Source of the DNA: a bacterium 1XD42-76
GTDB taxonomy: Bacteria > Bacillota > Clostridia > Lachnospirales > Lachnospiraceae
DNA: 32,412 nt
Direction of reading: 5' to 3'
NCBI GenBank assembly: GCA_009917545.1
Contig: QZDW01000031.1
Location: 1-32,412, forward strand
This document shows, piece after piece, positions 6,653-15,342 of this stretch. Under the pieces are notes generated by a model. The model saw only the letters and a list, made by a program, of their open reading frames with translations, did no database searches and was not told the DNA's origin. Numbering within the stretch: the stretch's first letter is position 1; each line of letters opens with the position of its first letter. The position numbers were made by a program, and so were the translations under genes.

Positions 6653-6674
6653 CTGATGAACGCCTTATTTTCTT
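6604..6674 (+). terminator. Attenuator hairpin in the MATE leader
   Basis: An 18-bp outer stem with two mismatches (arms near 6604-6622 and 6648-6666) encloses TACAGC-ATCCG-GCTGTA. A smaller ACAG...CTGT fold in the 5' part is mutually exclusive with the outer stem. The hairpin is followed by TTATTTTCTTT, an intrinsic-terminator tail, and then by the MATE ribosome site AAGGAGG. Its position between promoter and gene makes it an attenuator. Confidence 0.7.
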
Positions 6675-6686
6675 TAAGGAGGCGGC

Positions 6687-8003
6687 ATGTTTCAAAAAGA
6701 TAAAAATCATGATAGTGTTGTCATCAAACTGATAAAATTCTGTATCCCATTGATTTTAAGTGGGATTTTACAACAGCTCTATAACTGGGCGGATGCCTTC
6801 ATTGTCGGGAATGTTGCCGGAGATCATGCACTGGCTGCGATTGGCTCCACAAATACTGTGATTAACTTATTTTTACTGGCTATTACCGGGTTTACTCTCG
6901 GCCTGAATGTCCTCTTTGCACAGCAATATGGAAGCGGAAAATGGGAAAAAATTACTATGACACTCTCCTCCTTTACCGGAATATTGGGAGCAGCTTCCTT
7001 TATACTTGCCGGAATCGGAATTGCCTGTACATATCCGCTCCTGCGACTGCTGGATACTACCCCGGACACCATCCAAATGGCACAGGATTATTTGCAAATC
7101 ATTTTGATCGGTATTCCCTTTCTGGCGGTATATAATATCTATACAGCAGCACTCAGGGGAACAGGAAACAGTCAGGCACCGTTCTTTTCTATCCTGATTT
7201 CCTCTGTCATAAACATTATTTTGGACATCCTTCTGGTAGCCGTTTTTTCCTTGGGAGTAAAAGGTGCTGCAATTGCAACCATAATATCTCAAATTGCCAT
7301 GACCGCATTTATCATCTGGTACAGCAGACGTTATGAGTTCCTTCGCCTGCATCTGACAGCATGGAGGACCAATTTATCCACAATACACGAGGGAATCAGC
7401 CTGGGATTTCCACCAATGCTGCAATCCTGCGTAAATGCCGTTGGAAATCTTTTTCTGCAAAATTTTATGAATGGATTCGGGACGCAGACAGTAGCTGCAA
7501 TCACGACTGCTTACCGGGTGGATACGATTATCTTTCTTCCCATGATTAATATTGGTTCCGGTATTTCCACAATCGTAGCGCAAAACTATGGAGCAGGAAA
7601 ACAAAAAGAAAGCACCAGGGCGTTCAAAGCCGGAATGGTACTAATGGTCATAGTATCTCTGGCCCTGAGCGGACTGGTGATTCAGTTGGGCGGACATTTG
7701 ATTGCCATATTCGGTGTCAGCCCGGAAGCTACCGAAATTGGCAGGAATTTTTTCCAGCGGATTTCCTGCTTTTATGTGGTGTACGGCCTGTCCATGTCCA
7801 TTCGCGGATATTTGGAAGGAAGCCGGGATGTACTCTATTCCAGCATGGTTGGTATAACTGCATTGATCTCCCGCATTATCTTTTCCTACAGCTTCGCAGA
7901 AGTATGTGGAAATATGATGATTGCCTATGCAGAGGCAGCCTCATGGGGTGTCATGCTCCTACTGTATACAGGACGTGTGCTGTGGAAGCGCAAATTTCAC
8001 TAA
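6687..8003 (+). CDS. MATE family multidrug/cation antiporter
   Basis: 438 residues, about twelve hydrophobic helices in two homologous halves. The N-terminal half opens with LIKFCIPLILSGILQQLYNWADAFIVGNVAG, the classic MATE first helix pair. The second half repeats the pattern with SLGFPPMLQSCVNAVGNLFLQNFMNGFG. MATE proteins of this branch exchange Na+ or H+ for organic cations, drugs or metabolites; the substrate cannot be read from the sequence. The ATG at 6687 is preceded by AAGGAGG. Expression is probably controlled by the promoter, leader ORF and attenuator immediately upstream. It ends in a hairpin overlapping the stop codon. Confidence 0.95.
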   Translation: MFQKDKNHDSVVIKLIKFCIPLILSGILQQLYNWADAFIVGNVAGDHALAAIGSTNTVINLFLLAITGFTLGLNVLFAQQYGSGKWEKITMTLSSFTGILGAASFILAGIGIACTYPLLRLLDTTPDTIQMAQDYLQIILIGIPFLAVYNIYTAALRGTGNSQAPFFSILISSVINIILDILLVAVFSLGVKGAAIATIISQIAMTAFIIWYSRRYEFLRLHLTAWRTNLSTIHEGISLGFPPMLQSCVNAVGNLFLQNFMNGFGTQTVAAITTAYRVDTIIFLPMINIGSGISTIVAQNYGAGKQKESTRAFKAGMVLMVIVSLALSGLVIQLGGHLIAIFGVSPEATEIGRNFFQRISCFYVVYGLSMSIRGYLEGSRDVLYSSMVGITALISRIIFSYSFAEVCGNMMIAYAEAASWGVMLLLYTGRVLWKRKFH

Positions 8004-8016
8004 AACGCGCTTCCAC
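7982..8016. terminator. Hairpin over the MATE stop codon, possible bidirectional terminator
   Basis: GTGGAAGCGC (7982-7991) pairs perfectly with GCGCTTCCAC (8007-8016). It lies between two convergent genes. No long T-run is present on either side, so efficiency is uncertain. Confidence 0.5.
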
Positions 8017-8027
8017 CACATAAAATT

Positions 8028-8312
8028 CTATCTTGCAAATGCTTTTTTATATATATCATCCTGTTCAGGTAAATGTGTAACATACCCGACCGGTATCTCG
8101 TTATTAGTCGCAGCAATTATTTTTCTTGCACCTTCTTCCCCAAACGCACCGCATAGTTCGATACAGTCGATTCCATTCTCATATAACTCTGCAGCTGTCT
8201 GCGCTGCATCTTCTATATTTGCAACACCGATTATTCTGGCTTTACCGTCATGAATGACTGCCCGATCTGTTTTAGAATCAAAATTCCCCATAATTAAAAA
8301 TGCAAACTTCAT
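8028..8312 (-). CDS. DUF6506 family protein
   Basis: 94 residues, MKFAFLIMGNFDSKTDRAVI followed by IIGVANIEDAAQTAAELYENGIDCIELCGAFG and a GYVTHLPEQD segment near the end. This matches the small family I know as DUF6506, whose function is unknown. The pattern of a short beta strand, helix and CIELCGAFG suggests a compact alpha/beta barrel-fragment-like fold. GGAGGT 5 nt before the ATG supports the start. It is transcribed leftward, convergent with the MATE gene, and has no obvious operon partner. Confidence 0.75.
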   Translation of the reverse strand: MKFAFLIMGNFDSKTDRAVIHDGKARIIGVANIEDAAQTAAELYENGIDCIELCGAFGEEGARKIIAATNNEIPVGYVTHLPEQDDIYKKAFAR

Positions 8313-8326
8313 TACAAACCTCCAAT

Positions 8327-8386
8327 CGGCGTGTTCTTTGTTGTTATTAACTATATTTATTTAAGTTTTTATACGAATACACGCCG
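8327..8386. repeat. Separated inverted repeat upstream of DUF6506
   Basis: CGGCGTGT (8327-8334) and ACACGCCG (8379-8386) flank an AT-rich 44-nt stretch; on the plus strand the second arm is followed by TTTTTT. It could be a terminator facing right or an operator pair around the DUF6506 promoter. Confidence 0.35.
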
Positions 8387-8474
8387 TTTTTTACTTCAAT
8401 TACATCAATTATTTTGGTTTACTGATTTTCTGTTGCCAAAATGTTGCCATCTTTTTAATATTATATTGTTGGTT

Positions 8475-8837
8475 TTATTTTGAATAAACAGCATCATTTC
8501 TTGATAGAAGATACACACAATACTGATTCATACTGATACCTTCTCTTTTGGAATGCTCTGCCAATAGGCGATGTAAGCTGCGAGGTAATCTCAATTTAAA
8601 CTGACCAGAATAATCTTCCAAGTTGTCTGGTTCATTAATCTTAATCCCCTCTTCAAGTGCAGCCTCAATCCATTCCCTCTTAGCGTCTGTTGCATTTACC
8701 ACCGCTTTTTCTACTGTTTCACCACAAGTAATACATCCCGGCAGATCGGGGTAAGAAACCACAAAACCGCCCTCATCCTTATCCTCCACGATCTCCATCC
8801 GATAAGACATTACCATATAGTCATTCAGCGTTTTCAT
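8475..8837 (-). CDS. hicB: HicB-family antitoxin
   Basis: 120 residues from the ATG at 8837 (AGGAAAG 6 nt upstream); a GTG at 8852 would add five residues inside the ribosome site. The N-terminal part is a HicB partial-RNase-H fold: YRMEIVEDKDEGGFVVSYPDLPGCITCGET. The C-terminal part LPRSLHRLLAEHSKREGISMNQYCVYLLSR is a ribbon-helix-helix DNA-binding domain. HicB neutralises the HicA mRNA interferase and represses its own operon. The hicA gene upstream (8821-9037) is frameshifted, so this is probably an orphan antitoxin. Original gene order was hicA-hicB with a 17-nt overlap. Confidence 0.9.
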   Translation of the reverse strand: MKTLNDYMVMSYRMEIVEDKDEGGFVVSYPDLPGCITCGETVEKAVVNATDAKREWIEAALEEGIKINEPDNLEDYSGQFKLRLPRSLHRLLAEHSKREGISMNQYCVYLLSRNDAVYSK

Positions 8838-9037
8838 CGTTTCTTTCCTCACTTTCTACGATCTATTTCACCATCTAATATAAACTTTCTTAATTGGCTC
8901 ATGCTTTGGTATCGTAATTGGCATACAACCTTTTTTTCTAAATGTATAATGACTGCTTCCACTTCCCGGGCATTCATCTCATATCCATAACTCTCTAACA
9001 CCTTACGCAATTCATCAAACCGAATATCTTTTGATAA
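8821..9037 (-). pseudogene. hicA: hicA toxin pseudogene (frameshifts plus in-frame stop)
   Basis: The minus strand reads SKDIRFDELRKVLESYGYEMNA, then shifts frame near 8968 to PGSGSSHYTFRKKGCMPIT and PKHEPIKKVYI. It then shifts again to an ending with a TAG and IVESEERNDENAE before a TGA that overlaps the hicB start. The conserved HicA histidine (GSSHYTF) is still encoded but off-frame. HicA is a dsRBD-fold RNase that cleaves mRNA. Here at least two frameshifts and a stop abolish it. No proper start codon precedes SKDIRF; the expected ATG is replaced. Confidence 0.85.
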
Positions 9038-9168
9038 ATTCAGGAATATAGGGATTATATATTTCTTACTATTTTCATATCCGGAATAGGATAATATTCT
9101 CTATATCTTATTTCCATAATATAATGACAATTTATATCAGATCTGTTTTATAAGCAGAAAATTATCCA

Positions 9169-9426
9169 TTAAACATTCTTATATAACAAGTAATAGTCCG
9201 CTTCCATATTTCCCACCTGCTCTTTTAACCAATGCATGGAATCATCCAAAGCCTTATTATAAATAATTGGCGCTAAATGTTCACAGAACAGATCAATAAG
9301 CTGCTGTTCCTCAATGACCCCGATCTCTTCTCCACGAACATCCAAATAAAATGCTTTTATTTCGCTGGCAAACTGTTTCTTTTGTTTATCACTTAACCGA
9401 ATTGTTTCATTCAGGTTTCTTCTCAT
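9169..9426 (-). CDS. DUF2164 family protein
   Basis: 85 residues from the second of two consecutive ATG codons; AAGGGG lies 6 nt before the second (9426) and only 3 nt before the first (9429). The sequence IRLSDKQKKQFASEIKAFYLDVRGEEIGVIEEQQLIDLFCEHLAPIIYNKALDD fits DUF2164 (LSxEQK...YFxEERxEEIG...LLDFFxExIGPxIYNxAL). Function is unknown; all-alpha and cytosolic. It follows the TPR gene and the small ORF on the same strand and may be part of their transcript. Confidence 0.8.
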   Translation of the reverse strand: MRRNLNETIRLSDKQKKQFASEIKAFYLDVRGEEIGVIEEQQLIDLFCEHLAPIIYNKALDDSMHWLKEQVGNMEADYYLLYKNV

Positions 9427-9444
9427 CATGTTCCCCTTTCAAAC

Positions 9445-9531
9445 TTACAATTCTTCCGACCAGCCCATTCTTTCCGCATAATCTGCCTGGAATCCATGTC
9501 CCGGCAAAAAATCATATGCTTCCCTGCCCAT
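9445..9531 (-). CDS. Possible 28-residue ORF overlapping the end of the TPR gene
   Basis: ATG at 9531 overlaps the TPR stop in another frame. The product MGREAYDFLPGHGFQADYAE then RMGWSEEL has balanced, protein-like composition, and AAGGA lies 11 nt upstream. The stop is 19 nt before the DUF2164 start. It could be a small translated gene coupled to the TPR gene, or the leftover end of an older, longer frame. Not recognised. Confidence 0.35.
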   Translation of the reverse strand: MGREAYDFLPGHGFQADYAERMGWSEEL

Positions 9532-10204
9532 TTTCAGCTGCTTCCTTAATCACTCTCTCAATATACTGATAATCATCCTCCAGCCTCAGGCTTACCCATG
9601 TTTTCCTGGCATTTTCCAGCATTTTTTCTGCAACATCATACTCTCCTCTTGCAACTGCCGCCAACATATCAAGGACAACGATACCTCCTCCGGATTCCTC
9701 TTTTTTCCGCAAAGGTTCGAACTCCTCCTGGCTTTTGTCGTACAATGCGAGGGCCTCAGATGTCTGGGATGTATGAAAATAGCAAAAGCACAGATTCAGA
9801 TGGTAAACCGCCTTTGTCATGCCCCGAAGTTCCTTTTCCGGCAATCCCTCCAAAATGTGGATTGCCTTGTTAAACTGTCCCAGATCACAGTATCCGGCAG
9901 AAAGATTCAGTTGAAGGGTATTTCTGATATTCCGGCCCTTTGCATGACACAGCATGGTTTCTATTGCCTCAATATATTCGTTTGCTCTCCCTTCCTCCAA
10001 AAGTCCAATCGACTCACTGACCTGCTTCTGATATTTTCTTGTATACAGAATATAGCATAACGCGATAAGCAAGACAGCCGCAGCACCCAGAGTCCAATAC
10101 CAGCGCATAAATACAGTTCTTTCAATCTGAAACATATTTTGAATTACAGACAGAAAAATACCTAAACATACACCAACAGCAAAAATCCCAAGTATACGTT
10201 TCAT
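9512..10204 (-). CDS. Membrane protein with TPR-like repeats
   Basis: 230 residues. Two N-terminal membrane helices (about 3-22 and 34-54) are followed by a cytosolic helical region with TPR-like pairs: NLSAGYCDLGQFNKAIHILEGLPE, YHLNLCFCYFHTSQTSEALALYDKSQEEF and MLAAVARGEYDVAEKMLENARKTW. TPR domains bind partner proteins; the partner is unknown. The ATG overlaps the stop of the upstream lipoprotein gene (ATGA) with GCAGGAGG 7 nt before it, so the two are translationally coupled and probably act together at the membrane. Confidence 0.75.
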   Translation of the reverse strand: MKRILGIFAVGVCLGIFLSVIQNMFQIERTVFMRWYWTLGAAAVLLIALCYILYTRKYQKQVSESIGLLEEGRANEYIEAIETMLCHAKGRNIRNTLQLNLSAGYCDLGQFNKAIHILEGLPEKELRGMTKAVYHLNLCFCYFHTSQTSEALALYDKSQEEFEPLRKKEESGGGIVVLDMLAAVARGEYDVAEKMLENARKTWVSLRLEDDYQYIERVIKEAAENGQGSI

Positions 10205-11130
10205 TGTATTCCTCCTGCCTCACCCTGATAAGGATCAGAAATTATCACTCCAAGACTTCCCTCCGCATGCCCAAATCCAAAGGAACCTGTCTCAAAAGAA
10301 ATGCAAATCTGGTTTTCCCAGAAATACCAGTCAATCCGCTCGTTATCAATCTTATCCGAAATCTCCTGTTCCATCGAAGCGTCATCAAAGTCCAGTTCCG
10401 GGTAATTTTCGTAAAGCTGCGCCTTGAACCTTTTCTTTAATTCATCGTCTACAGTCAGAACATCAGACAGCATCCATTGATTTCCCGTAACAGCATTCAG
10501 ATTATGCACGGTTGTGTAATGATTGGGATGCGGTCCGCCTTCCTCCACACTTCTCAATACAAGAATGCAGATGACTTCCGCATCACATCTGGAAATTGTT
10601 ACCTGAATCTCTTGTCCGAGTGTAACCGAATCATCCAGAATACCATACTCATTCACCCATTCCCGTATCTCATCCAACAATTTTTCACTTTGCATATGCC
10701 ACTCTTCATTGATGGATACAAGTGCCGCCGACAGTGATTCATATCCCCTGCTGTCCAAAGTAAAAACCGGATACTGCACACAGGCGAGTTCCCTGCCGGA
10801 ACCATCCACCAGCACCTCTCTAAGAATTTCATACGAAATTTCCGGATTTCCAGTTTCCTCATTCCCGGTATCTTTTGACTGTGTCTTTGCTTCCTCTGCC
10901 TTCGAAGATAGATTTCCGGTCTCCGGCAATTCTGCCGTATGTGACACAGAATCCGATTCTGACAACGACTCTGGAGATGACAAAACTTCCGGCTTTTCCG
11001 AATCTTCCACCTCTGCCCGGGTATAGTCGTTTCCGCCTGCTATCCCCCGGCTGCATGCTGAAATCATATATGATATACATAACACAGGAAATAGCACCCG
11101 AACAACTCCTATCAGCCTGCTATGTTTCAC
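10201..11130 (-). CDS. Lipoprotein with DUF3298 (RsiV-like) domain
   Basis: About 309 residues. The GTG at 11130 is preferred because GGGGGAG lies 7 nt upstream; an ATG at 11148 would add six residues and overlap rsmG by 29 nt. A hydrophobic N-terminus ends in the lipobox MISAC, predicting a lipid-anchored extracellular protein. A low-complexity Ser/Glu-rich linker follows, then YPVF...GYESLSAALVSINEEW (a DUF4163-like part) and a C-terminal DUF3298 part ending FETGSFGFGHAEGSLGVIISDPY. These domains occur in the anti-sigma factor RsiV and in peptidoglycan deacetylases; no catalytic domain is present here. Paired with the TPR membrane gene by ATGA overlap. Confidence 0.8.
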   Translation of the reverse strand: MKHSRLIGVVRVLFPVLCISYMISACSRGIAGGNDYTRAEVEDSEKPEVLSSPESLSESDSVSHTAELPETGNLSSKAEEAKTQSKDTGNEETGNPEISYEILREVLVDGSGRELACVQYPVFTLDSRGYESLSAALVSINEEWHMQSEKLLDEIREWVNEYGILDDSVTLGQEIQVTISRCDAEVICILVLRSVEEGGPHPNHYTTVHNLNAVTGNQWMLSDVLTVDDELKKRFKAQLYENYPELDFDDASMEQEISDKIDNERIDWYFWENQICISFETGSFGFGHAEGSLGVIISDPYQGEAGGIQ

Positions 11131-11881
11131 TCTTTTTCTCCCCCACATTGCCTTTTAAAGGCTCCTTCAATGGCATTCCCGCCTTCCGCGGATATTTCTT
11201 GGGAGTTATCCACAACTTCTTTACAGAAACAAAGCATCTTTCCACATCTGTTCCCGGCAAATACAGGGATACTGCCGGCTGCATCTCTCCGCCCAGTCTC
11301 CGCACCGCTTCCCTGGCCCCCTGCATCTCTTCTTCTGCTTTAGCGGACTTATAAGAAATAAAGAAACCTCCTTTTTTTACAAAAGGAATGCAATATTCCG
11401 AAAGCGTAGCCAGGTTAGCGACTGCCCTTGAAAAACAGAGATCAAACTGCTCCCTGTACTCCTCTTTTCTTCCATAATCCTCGGCGCGTCCATGTATCGC
11501 CTGCACATCACTCAGTTTTAAAGCTTCCACTATTTCCTTTAAGAATCCCACGCGCTTATTTAAGGAATCAAGCAGTACAATTTTAAGTTGTGGAAATACA
11601 ATTTTCAGAGGAATCCCCGGAAAACCGGCGCCGGTTCCTACATCAATACAGGAATATGGTAACGTGTTAATATCAGGAAGCGCTTTTACCAGTAAAATAC
11701 TGTCTATAAAATGTTTTAAAATCACGTCGTCCATTTCTGTGATTGCCGTCAGATTCATGACTTTGTTCTTTTCGATCAAACGTTCATAATACTCGAAAAA
11801 CTGCCTTTTCTGGACATCGGAAAGGCTCAGGAAAATTTTCCCGCAGATCTCATCCAGCCGGCGTTCGAATTCTTCAAACAT
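11120..11881 (-). CDS. rsmG: 16S rRNA (guanine-527-N7)-methyltransferase RsmG
   Basis: 253 residues. The SAM-binding signature [15 protein letters not shown] (about 73-87) and the following [15 protein letters not shown] identify RsmG/Gid[24 protein letters not shown] is the family's second block. It methylates N7 of G527 in the 530 loop of 16S rRNA; loss gives low-level streptomycin resistance in other bacteria. The ATG at 11881 overlaps the mnmG stop by 8 nt with GAGGAGGAA upstream, so it is coupled to mnmG. In many Firmicutes noc or parAB follow rsmG; here the lipoprotein/TPR pair does instead. Confidence 0.97.
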   Translation of the reverse strand: MFEEFERRLDEICGKIFLSLSDVQKRQFFEYYERLIEKNKVMNLTAITEMDDVILKHFIDSILLVKALPDINTLPYSCIDVGTGAGFPGIPLKIVFPQLKIVLLDSLNKRVGFLKEIVEALKLSDVQAIHGRAEDYGRKEEYREQFDLCFSRAVANLATLSEYCIPFVKKGGFFISYKSAKAEEEMQGAREAVRRLGGEMQPAVSLYLPGTDVERCFVSVKKLWITPKKYPRKAGMPLKEPLKGNVGEKKSET

Positions 11882-13823
11882 GATGTTCCTCCTCTGACGG
11901 TTTCTCTGCAGTACCATGTTTCAGTGCAGCCGCCCTTTGCTCCAGATAGATCAAAAGCACAGAAATATCAGCCGGAGACACGCCGGAGATCCTCGACGCC
12001 TGCCCGATATTCAGCGGTTTGAATAAATTAAGTTTCTGGACAGCCTCACGGCGCAGACTCTTTACAAGTGTATAATCGAGATCATGAGGAAGCTTTTTCC
12101 TCTCCAGCTTCTTAAACTGCTCCACCTGTTTCTTCTGTCGTTTGATATAGCCTTCATATTTCAGATTAATATTGACCTGCTCTATAATATCAAAAGGAAG
12201 CTTTGGCCTCCCTCCGTCAATCTCAGCCAGCATTTCATAGTCAAGCTCCGGTCTCCTCACAAGCTCAGCCAGCGTAATTCCTGATTTTAAAAGCGTACTC
12301 TCATGCATCTCCAGAAACTTCTGAACCTCTTCATTGACCCCGATCGTCGTGGATTCCAGCCTCTTTATCTCCTGTTCAATCGCCTGTTCCTTCCACAACA
12401 CATACTGGTACTGTTCCTCAGTGACAAGACCGATTTCATATCCGATCTCACGAAGTCTCAAATCAGCATTATCCTGACGCAAAAGAAGCCGGTATTCAGC
12501 CCTAGACGTCATCATACGGTAGGGCTCATGATTTTCCTTGGTGACAAGATCGTCGATCAAAACGCCGATATATGCCTGTGACCGGTCAAGAATCACCGGA
12601 TCTTTTCCCTGAAGTTTTCTTACTGCATTGACTCCTGCCATAAATCCCTGGACTGCCGCTTCCTCATAGCCGGAACTTCCGTTAAACTGCCCGCCGGAAA
12701 ACAGCCCCTCGATCTCCTTGAATTCCAGGGAAGCATTCAACTGCCTTGGATTAATACAGTCATACTCAATCGCATAGGCGTTCCTGACAATTTTTACATG
12801 CTCCAGGCCCGGTACAGTACGGTACATGGCAAACTGTACATCCTCAGGCAGGGAACTCGACATACCGCTTAAGTACATCTCATTCGTATAATTTCCCTCC
12901 GGCTCCACAAAGATCTGATGGCGCTCCTTGTCCGGAAACTTCACCACCTTATCCTCAATAGACGGACAGTATCTGGGCCCGGTTCCCTCGATCGCACCAC
13001 AAAATAACGGTGAACGGTCCAGATTTGCACGGATAATCTCATGTGTTTTCTTATTCGTATACGTCAGCCAACAGGACACCTGCTCCTTTTGAATCGAATC
13101 CGGATCCGTAGAAAAGGAAAACGGAACGATTCTCCTGTCGCCCGGCTGCTCTTCCATCTTCGAAAAATCAATACTTCTGCGATCTACCCGCGCCGGAGTT
13201 CCTGTCTTAAAGCGGTATAATTCAATCCCGTTTGCACGCAGGGAGTCCGACAGATAGCCTGACGCCTGCAGACCGTTCGGCCCGGTCGGCGTACTGACCT
13301 CCCCGTAGACACACCTAGCACACAGATATACCCCTGTGGCAAGAATGACAGCCCGGCAATGATACACAGCGCCGGAATGCGTTTTCACCCCTGCAATTTT
13401 TTTTCTTTTCTGTCCGTCTCCCACTGCCACAGTCAGGATCTCCGACACCTCTGCCTGCCGGATTGTCAGATGATCCGTATTTTCCAGCACATGCCGCATT
13501 GAGGCCGTATAGGCTTGCTTATCGGCCTGCGCGCGCAGGGAATGCACTGCCGGCCCCTTTGACTCATTCAACATTTTTGACTGGATGAAGGTTTTATCAA
13601 TATTTTTCCCCATCTCACCACCCAAAGCATCCAGCTCACGTACCAGATGTCCCTTGGAGCTCCCGCCGATATTCGGATTGCAGGGCATCAACGCAATGCT
13701 GTCAACACTGACTGTAAACATAATGGTCTCAAAGCCAAGTCTGGCTGCCGCCAGGGCTGCCTCACACCCGGCATGCCCGGCTCCCACGACCACAATATCA
13801 TATGTTTCCTCAATATAAGGCAT
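11874..13823 (-). CDS. mnmG: tRNA uridine-5-carboxymethylaminomethyl modification enzyme MnmG
   Basis: 649 residues, normal length. FAD dinucleotide fold at the start ([22 protein letters not shown]), then [26 protein letters not shown], a second glycine-rich motif near VILATGVYL, and the C-terminal GidA helical domain with the [11 protein letters not shown]-type ending ([22 protein letters not shown]). With MnmE it forms the complex that adds cmnm5 to U34 of several tRNAs. AAGGAG lies 6-7 nt before the ATG. A copy of the ~106-bp repeat sits between its start and the mnmE stop. Confidence 0.98.
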   Translation of the reverse strand: MPYIEETYDIVVVGAGHAGCEAALAAARLGFETIMFTVSVDSIALMPCNPNIGGSSKGHLVRELDALGGEMGKNIDKTFIQSKMLNESKGPAVHSLRAQADKQAYTASMRHVLENTDHLTIRQAEVSEILTVAVGDGQKRKKIAGVKTHSGAVYHCRAVILATGVYLCARCVYGEVSTPTGPNGLQASGYLSDSLRANGIELYRFKTGTPARVDRRSIDFSKMEEQPGDRRIVPFSFSTDPDSIQKEQVSCWLTYTNKKTHEIIRANLDRSPLFCGAIEGTGPRYCPSIEDKVVKFPDKERHQIFVEPEGNYTNEMYLSGMSSSLPEDVQFAMYRTVPGLEHVKIVRNAYAIEYDCINPRQLNASLEFKEIEGLFSGGQFNGSSGYEEAAVQGFMAGVNAVRKLQGKDPVILDRSQAYIGVLIDDLVTKENHEPYRMMTSRAEYRLLLRQDNADLRLREIGYEIGLVTEEQYQYVLWKEQAIEQEIKRLESTTIGVNEEVQKFLEMHESTLLKSGITLAELVRRPELDYEMLAEIDGGRPKLPFDIIEQVNINLKYEGYIKRQKKQVEQFKKLERKKLPHDLDYTLVKSLRREAVQKLNLFKPLNIGQASRISGVSPADISVLLIYLEQRAAALKHGTAEKPSEEEHHV

Positions 13824-13835
13824 TTTTTTCTCCTT

Positions 13836-13941
13836 ACTTTAAAAGTCCCATCGCCGTCAGGCGGCATAAATTCAGGGATGCCAAATGCGCCTGAACTACT
13901 TTCATTCCTGGTGGCGCGCTCATGTGTGGGCGCATGGAGGT
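13836..13941 (+). repeat. Full dispersed copy of the ~106-bp structured repeat between mnmE and mnmG
   Basis: Same order of boxes as in the 4034-4456 array: CTTTAAAAGTCCC, the hairpin TCGCC-GTCA-GGCGG, TTCAGG...CCTGAA, ACTTTCAT, a GCGCTCA-TGTG-TGGGCGC hairpin and GCATGGAGG. It begins 13 bp from the mnmG start codon and ends at the base next to the mnmE stop. It is therefore carried, as its complement, in the mnmE-mnmG transcript. Confidence 0.85.
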
Positions 13942-15321
13942 TTACTTTCCCATACAGAATTTACGGAATATCTCGTTTACCAGATCATCCTCCACCGCCT
14001 CTCCGATGATAAGGCCCAATGTTTCGTAGGCATCCATCAGATCAATGGAGTAAAAGTCCTCCGACATCTGTGTCCGGATACTTTCCTCCACCATATGGAT
14101 ACTTTCATACGCCTGTTCCAGAGCACGGGCATGGCGCACATTCGTAATCAGCACCTGATCGTTAAAATCAATGTTTCCTGCAAAAAACATCTGCCGGATC
14201 TCCTCTCCGAGACGTTCGATTCCAGTTTCTTCCTTTGCAGAAATCAAAATCACCTCGTGGCCTGATTTTTCTGCAATCTCTCCGGCGCAGACCACAGGCT
14301 CCAAATCCGTCTTGTTTAGGAGGACTATAGCCTTCCTGTCATGGATAAACTCCATAATCCGTTCATCATTCTCATCAAGTGGTCTGGAAGAATCCACGAC
14401 ATAGATAATCAGATCAGCCTCCTTTGCTACCTCCATTGCCCGGGAGACGCCGATCTTCTCCACCACATCCTCTGTGCTGCGAATCCCTGCCGTATCCATG
14501 ACATTGAGGCTCACGCCGCCCAGTAAAATATGTTCCTCGAGGATATCTCTCGTCGTCCCTGCGACGTCTGTAACAATAGCCCTCTCCTCTCCTACCAGCA
14601 CATTCATTAACGAAGATTTTCCCACATTGGGTTTTCCCAGAATCACAGTTCGAATTCCTTCTGATACCACACGCCCGTTTCCTGCAGAACGAATCAATGC
14701 AGAAAGCTCCCTTTCCACCCATATAAGCTCTTCAGCCAGTTTTTCCCCATAGCCATCAAGGGAAATATGCTCCGGATCATCCAGCGCAGACTCAATAAAA
14801 GCAAGCTCCAATAAAATTTTGGCCCGAATCTCCTTTATCTTCTCCGATACCTTTCCGCGAAGCTGCATGACAGACGAACGAAGCGCATAGTCATTCTTAG
14901 CCTGTATCACATCAATCACAGCTTCCGCCTGCGATAGGTCAATTCTTCCGTTCAGAAAGGCCCGTTTCGTAAACTCTCCCGGCTCTGCCAGCCTGGCTCC
15001 GGCCCTGAGTACCGCCTCAAGGACACGCCTTGTCACAAGCATGCCGCCGTGGCACTGAAGCTCCACTGTATCCTCGGCCGTGAAACTCCTCGGCGCTCTC
15101 ATGAGCAGAATCAGCGCCTCGTCAATACTCTCCTCCCCCTCGCACACAAAGCCATAGTGGATGGTATGGCTTTTGGCGTCAGAAAGCCTATTTTTCCCGC
15201 CCGGAAGCCTCACCACCCTGTCTGCGATCGGAAATGCCTCCTCACCGCTGATGCGGATGATACCGACTCCGGAGCTGCCGTTTGCCGTCGCAATCGCAGC
15301 GATCGTATCCATATTTACCAT
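13942..15321 (-). CDS. mnmE: tRNA modification GTPase MnmE
   Basis: 459 residues. N-terminal formyl-THF-binding domain (TIAAIATANGSSGVGIIRISG), then a GTPase domain with G1 GKPNVGKSS (about 228-236), G2 TTRD, G3 DTAGIR and G4 NKTD, and the C-terminal C-x-G-K motif (FCMGK) whose cysteine is needed for modification. Partner of MnmG in making cmnm5U34. The ATG at 15321 has GAGAGGA upstream; a second ATG three codons on is less likely. It is preceded by a partial inverted copy of the structured repeat, and a terminator-like hairpin behind jag lies between the two genes, so transcription may be interrupted here. Confidence 0.98.
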   Translation of the reverse strand: MVNMDTIAAIATANGSSGVGIIRISGEEAFPIADRVVRLPGGKNRLSDAKSHTIHYGFVCEGEESIDEALILLMRAPRSFTAEDTVELQCHGGMLVTRRVLEAVLRAGARLAEPGEFTKRAFLNGRIDLSQAEAVIDVIQAKNDYALRSSVMQLRGKVSEKIKEIRAKILLELAFIESALDDPEHISLDGYGEKLAEELIWVERELSALIRSAGNGRVVSEGIRTVILGKPNVGKSSLMNVLVGEERAIVTDVAGTTRDILEEHILLGGVSLNVMDTAGIRSTEDVVEKIGVSRAMEVAKEADLIIYVVDSSRPLDENDERIMEFIHDRKAIVLLNKTDLEPVVCAGEIAEKSGHEVILISAKEETGIERLGEEIRQMFFAGNIDFNDQVLITNVRHARALEQAYESIHMVEESIRTQMSEDFYSIDLMDAYETLGLIIGEAVEDDLVNEIFRKFCMGK

Positions 15322-15342
15322 AAAAATTTATCCTCTCGAAAT

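Noticed and set aside
6873-7352. 159-codon minus-strand frame inside the MATE gene
   Set aside because: Complete overlap with a clear MATE gene and a Cys/Gln-rich composition typical of an antisense shadow.
8425-8460. Direct repeat TTGCCA...TTGCCA near 8435 as an integrase attachment site
   Set aside because: No integrase gene or second copy of the sequence was found in the window.
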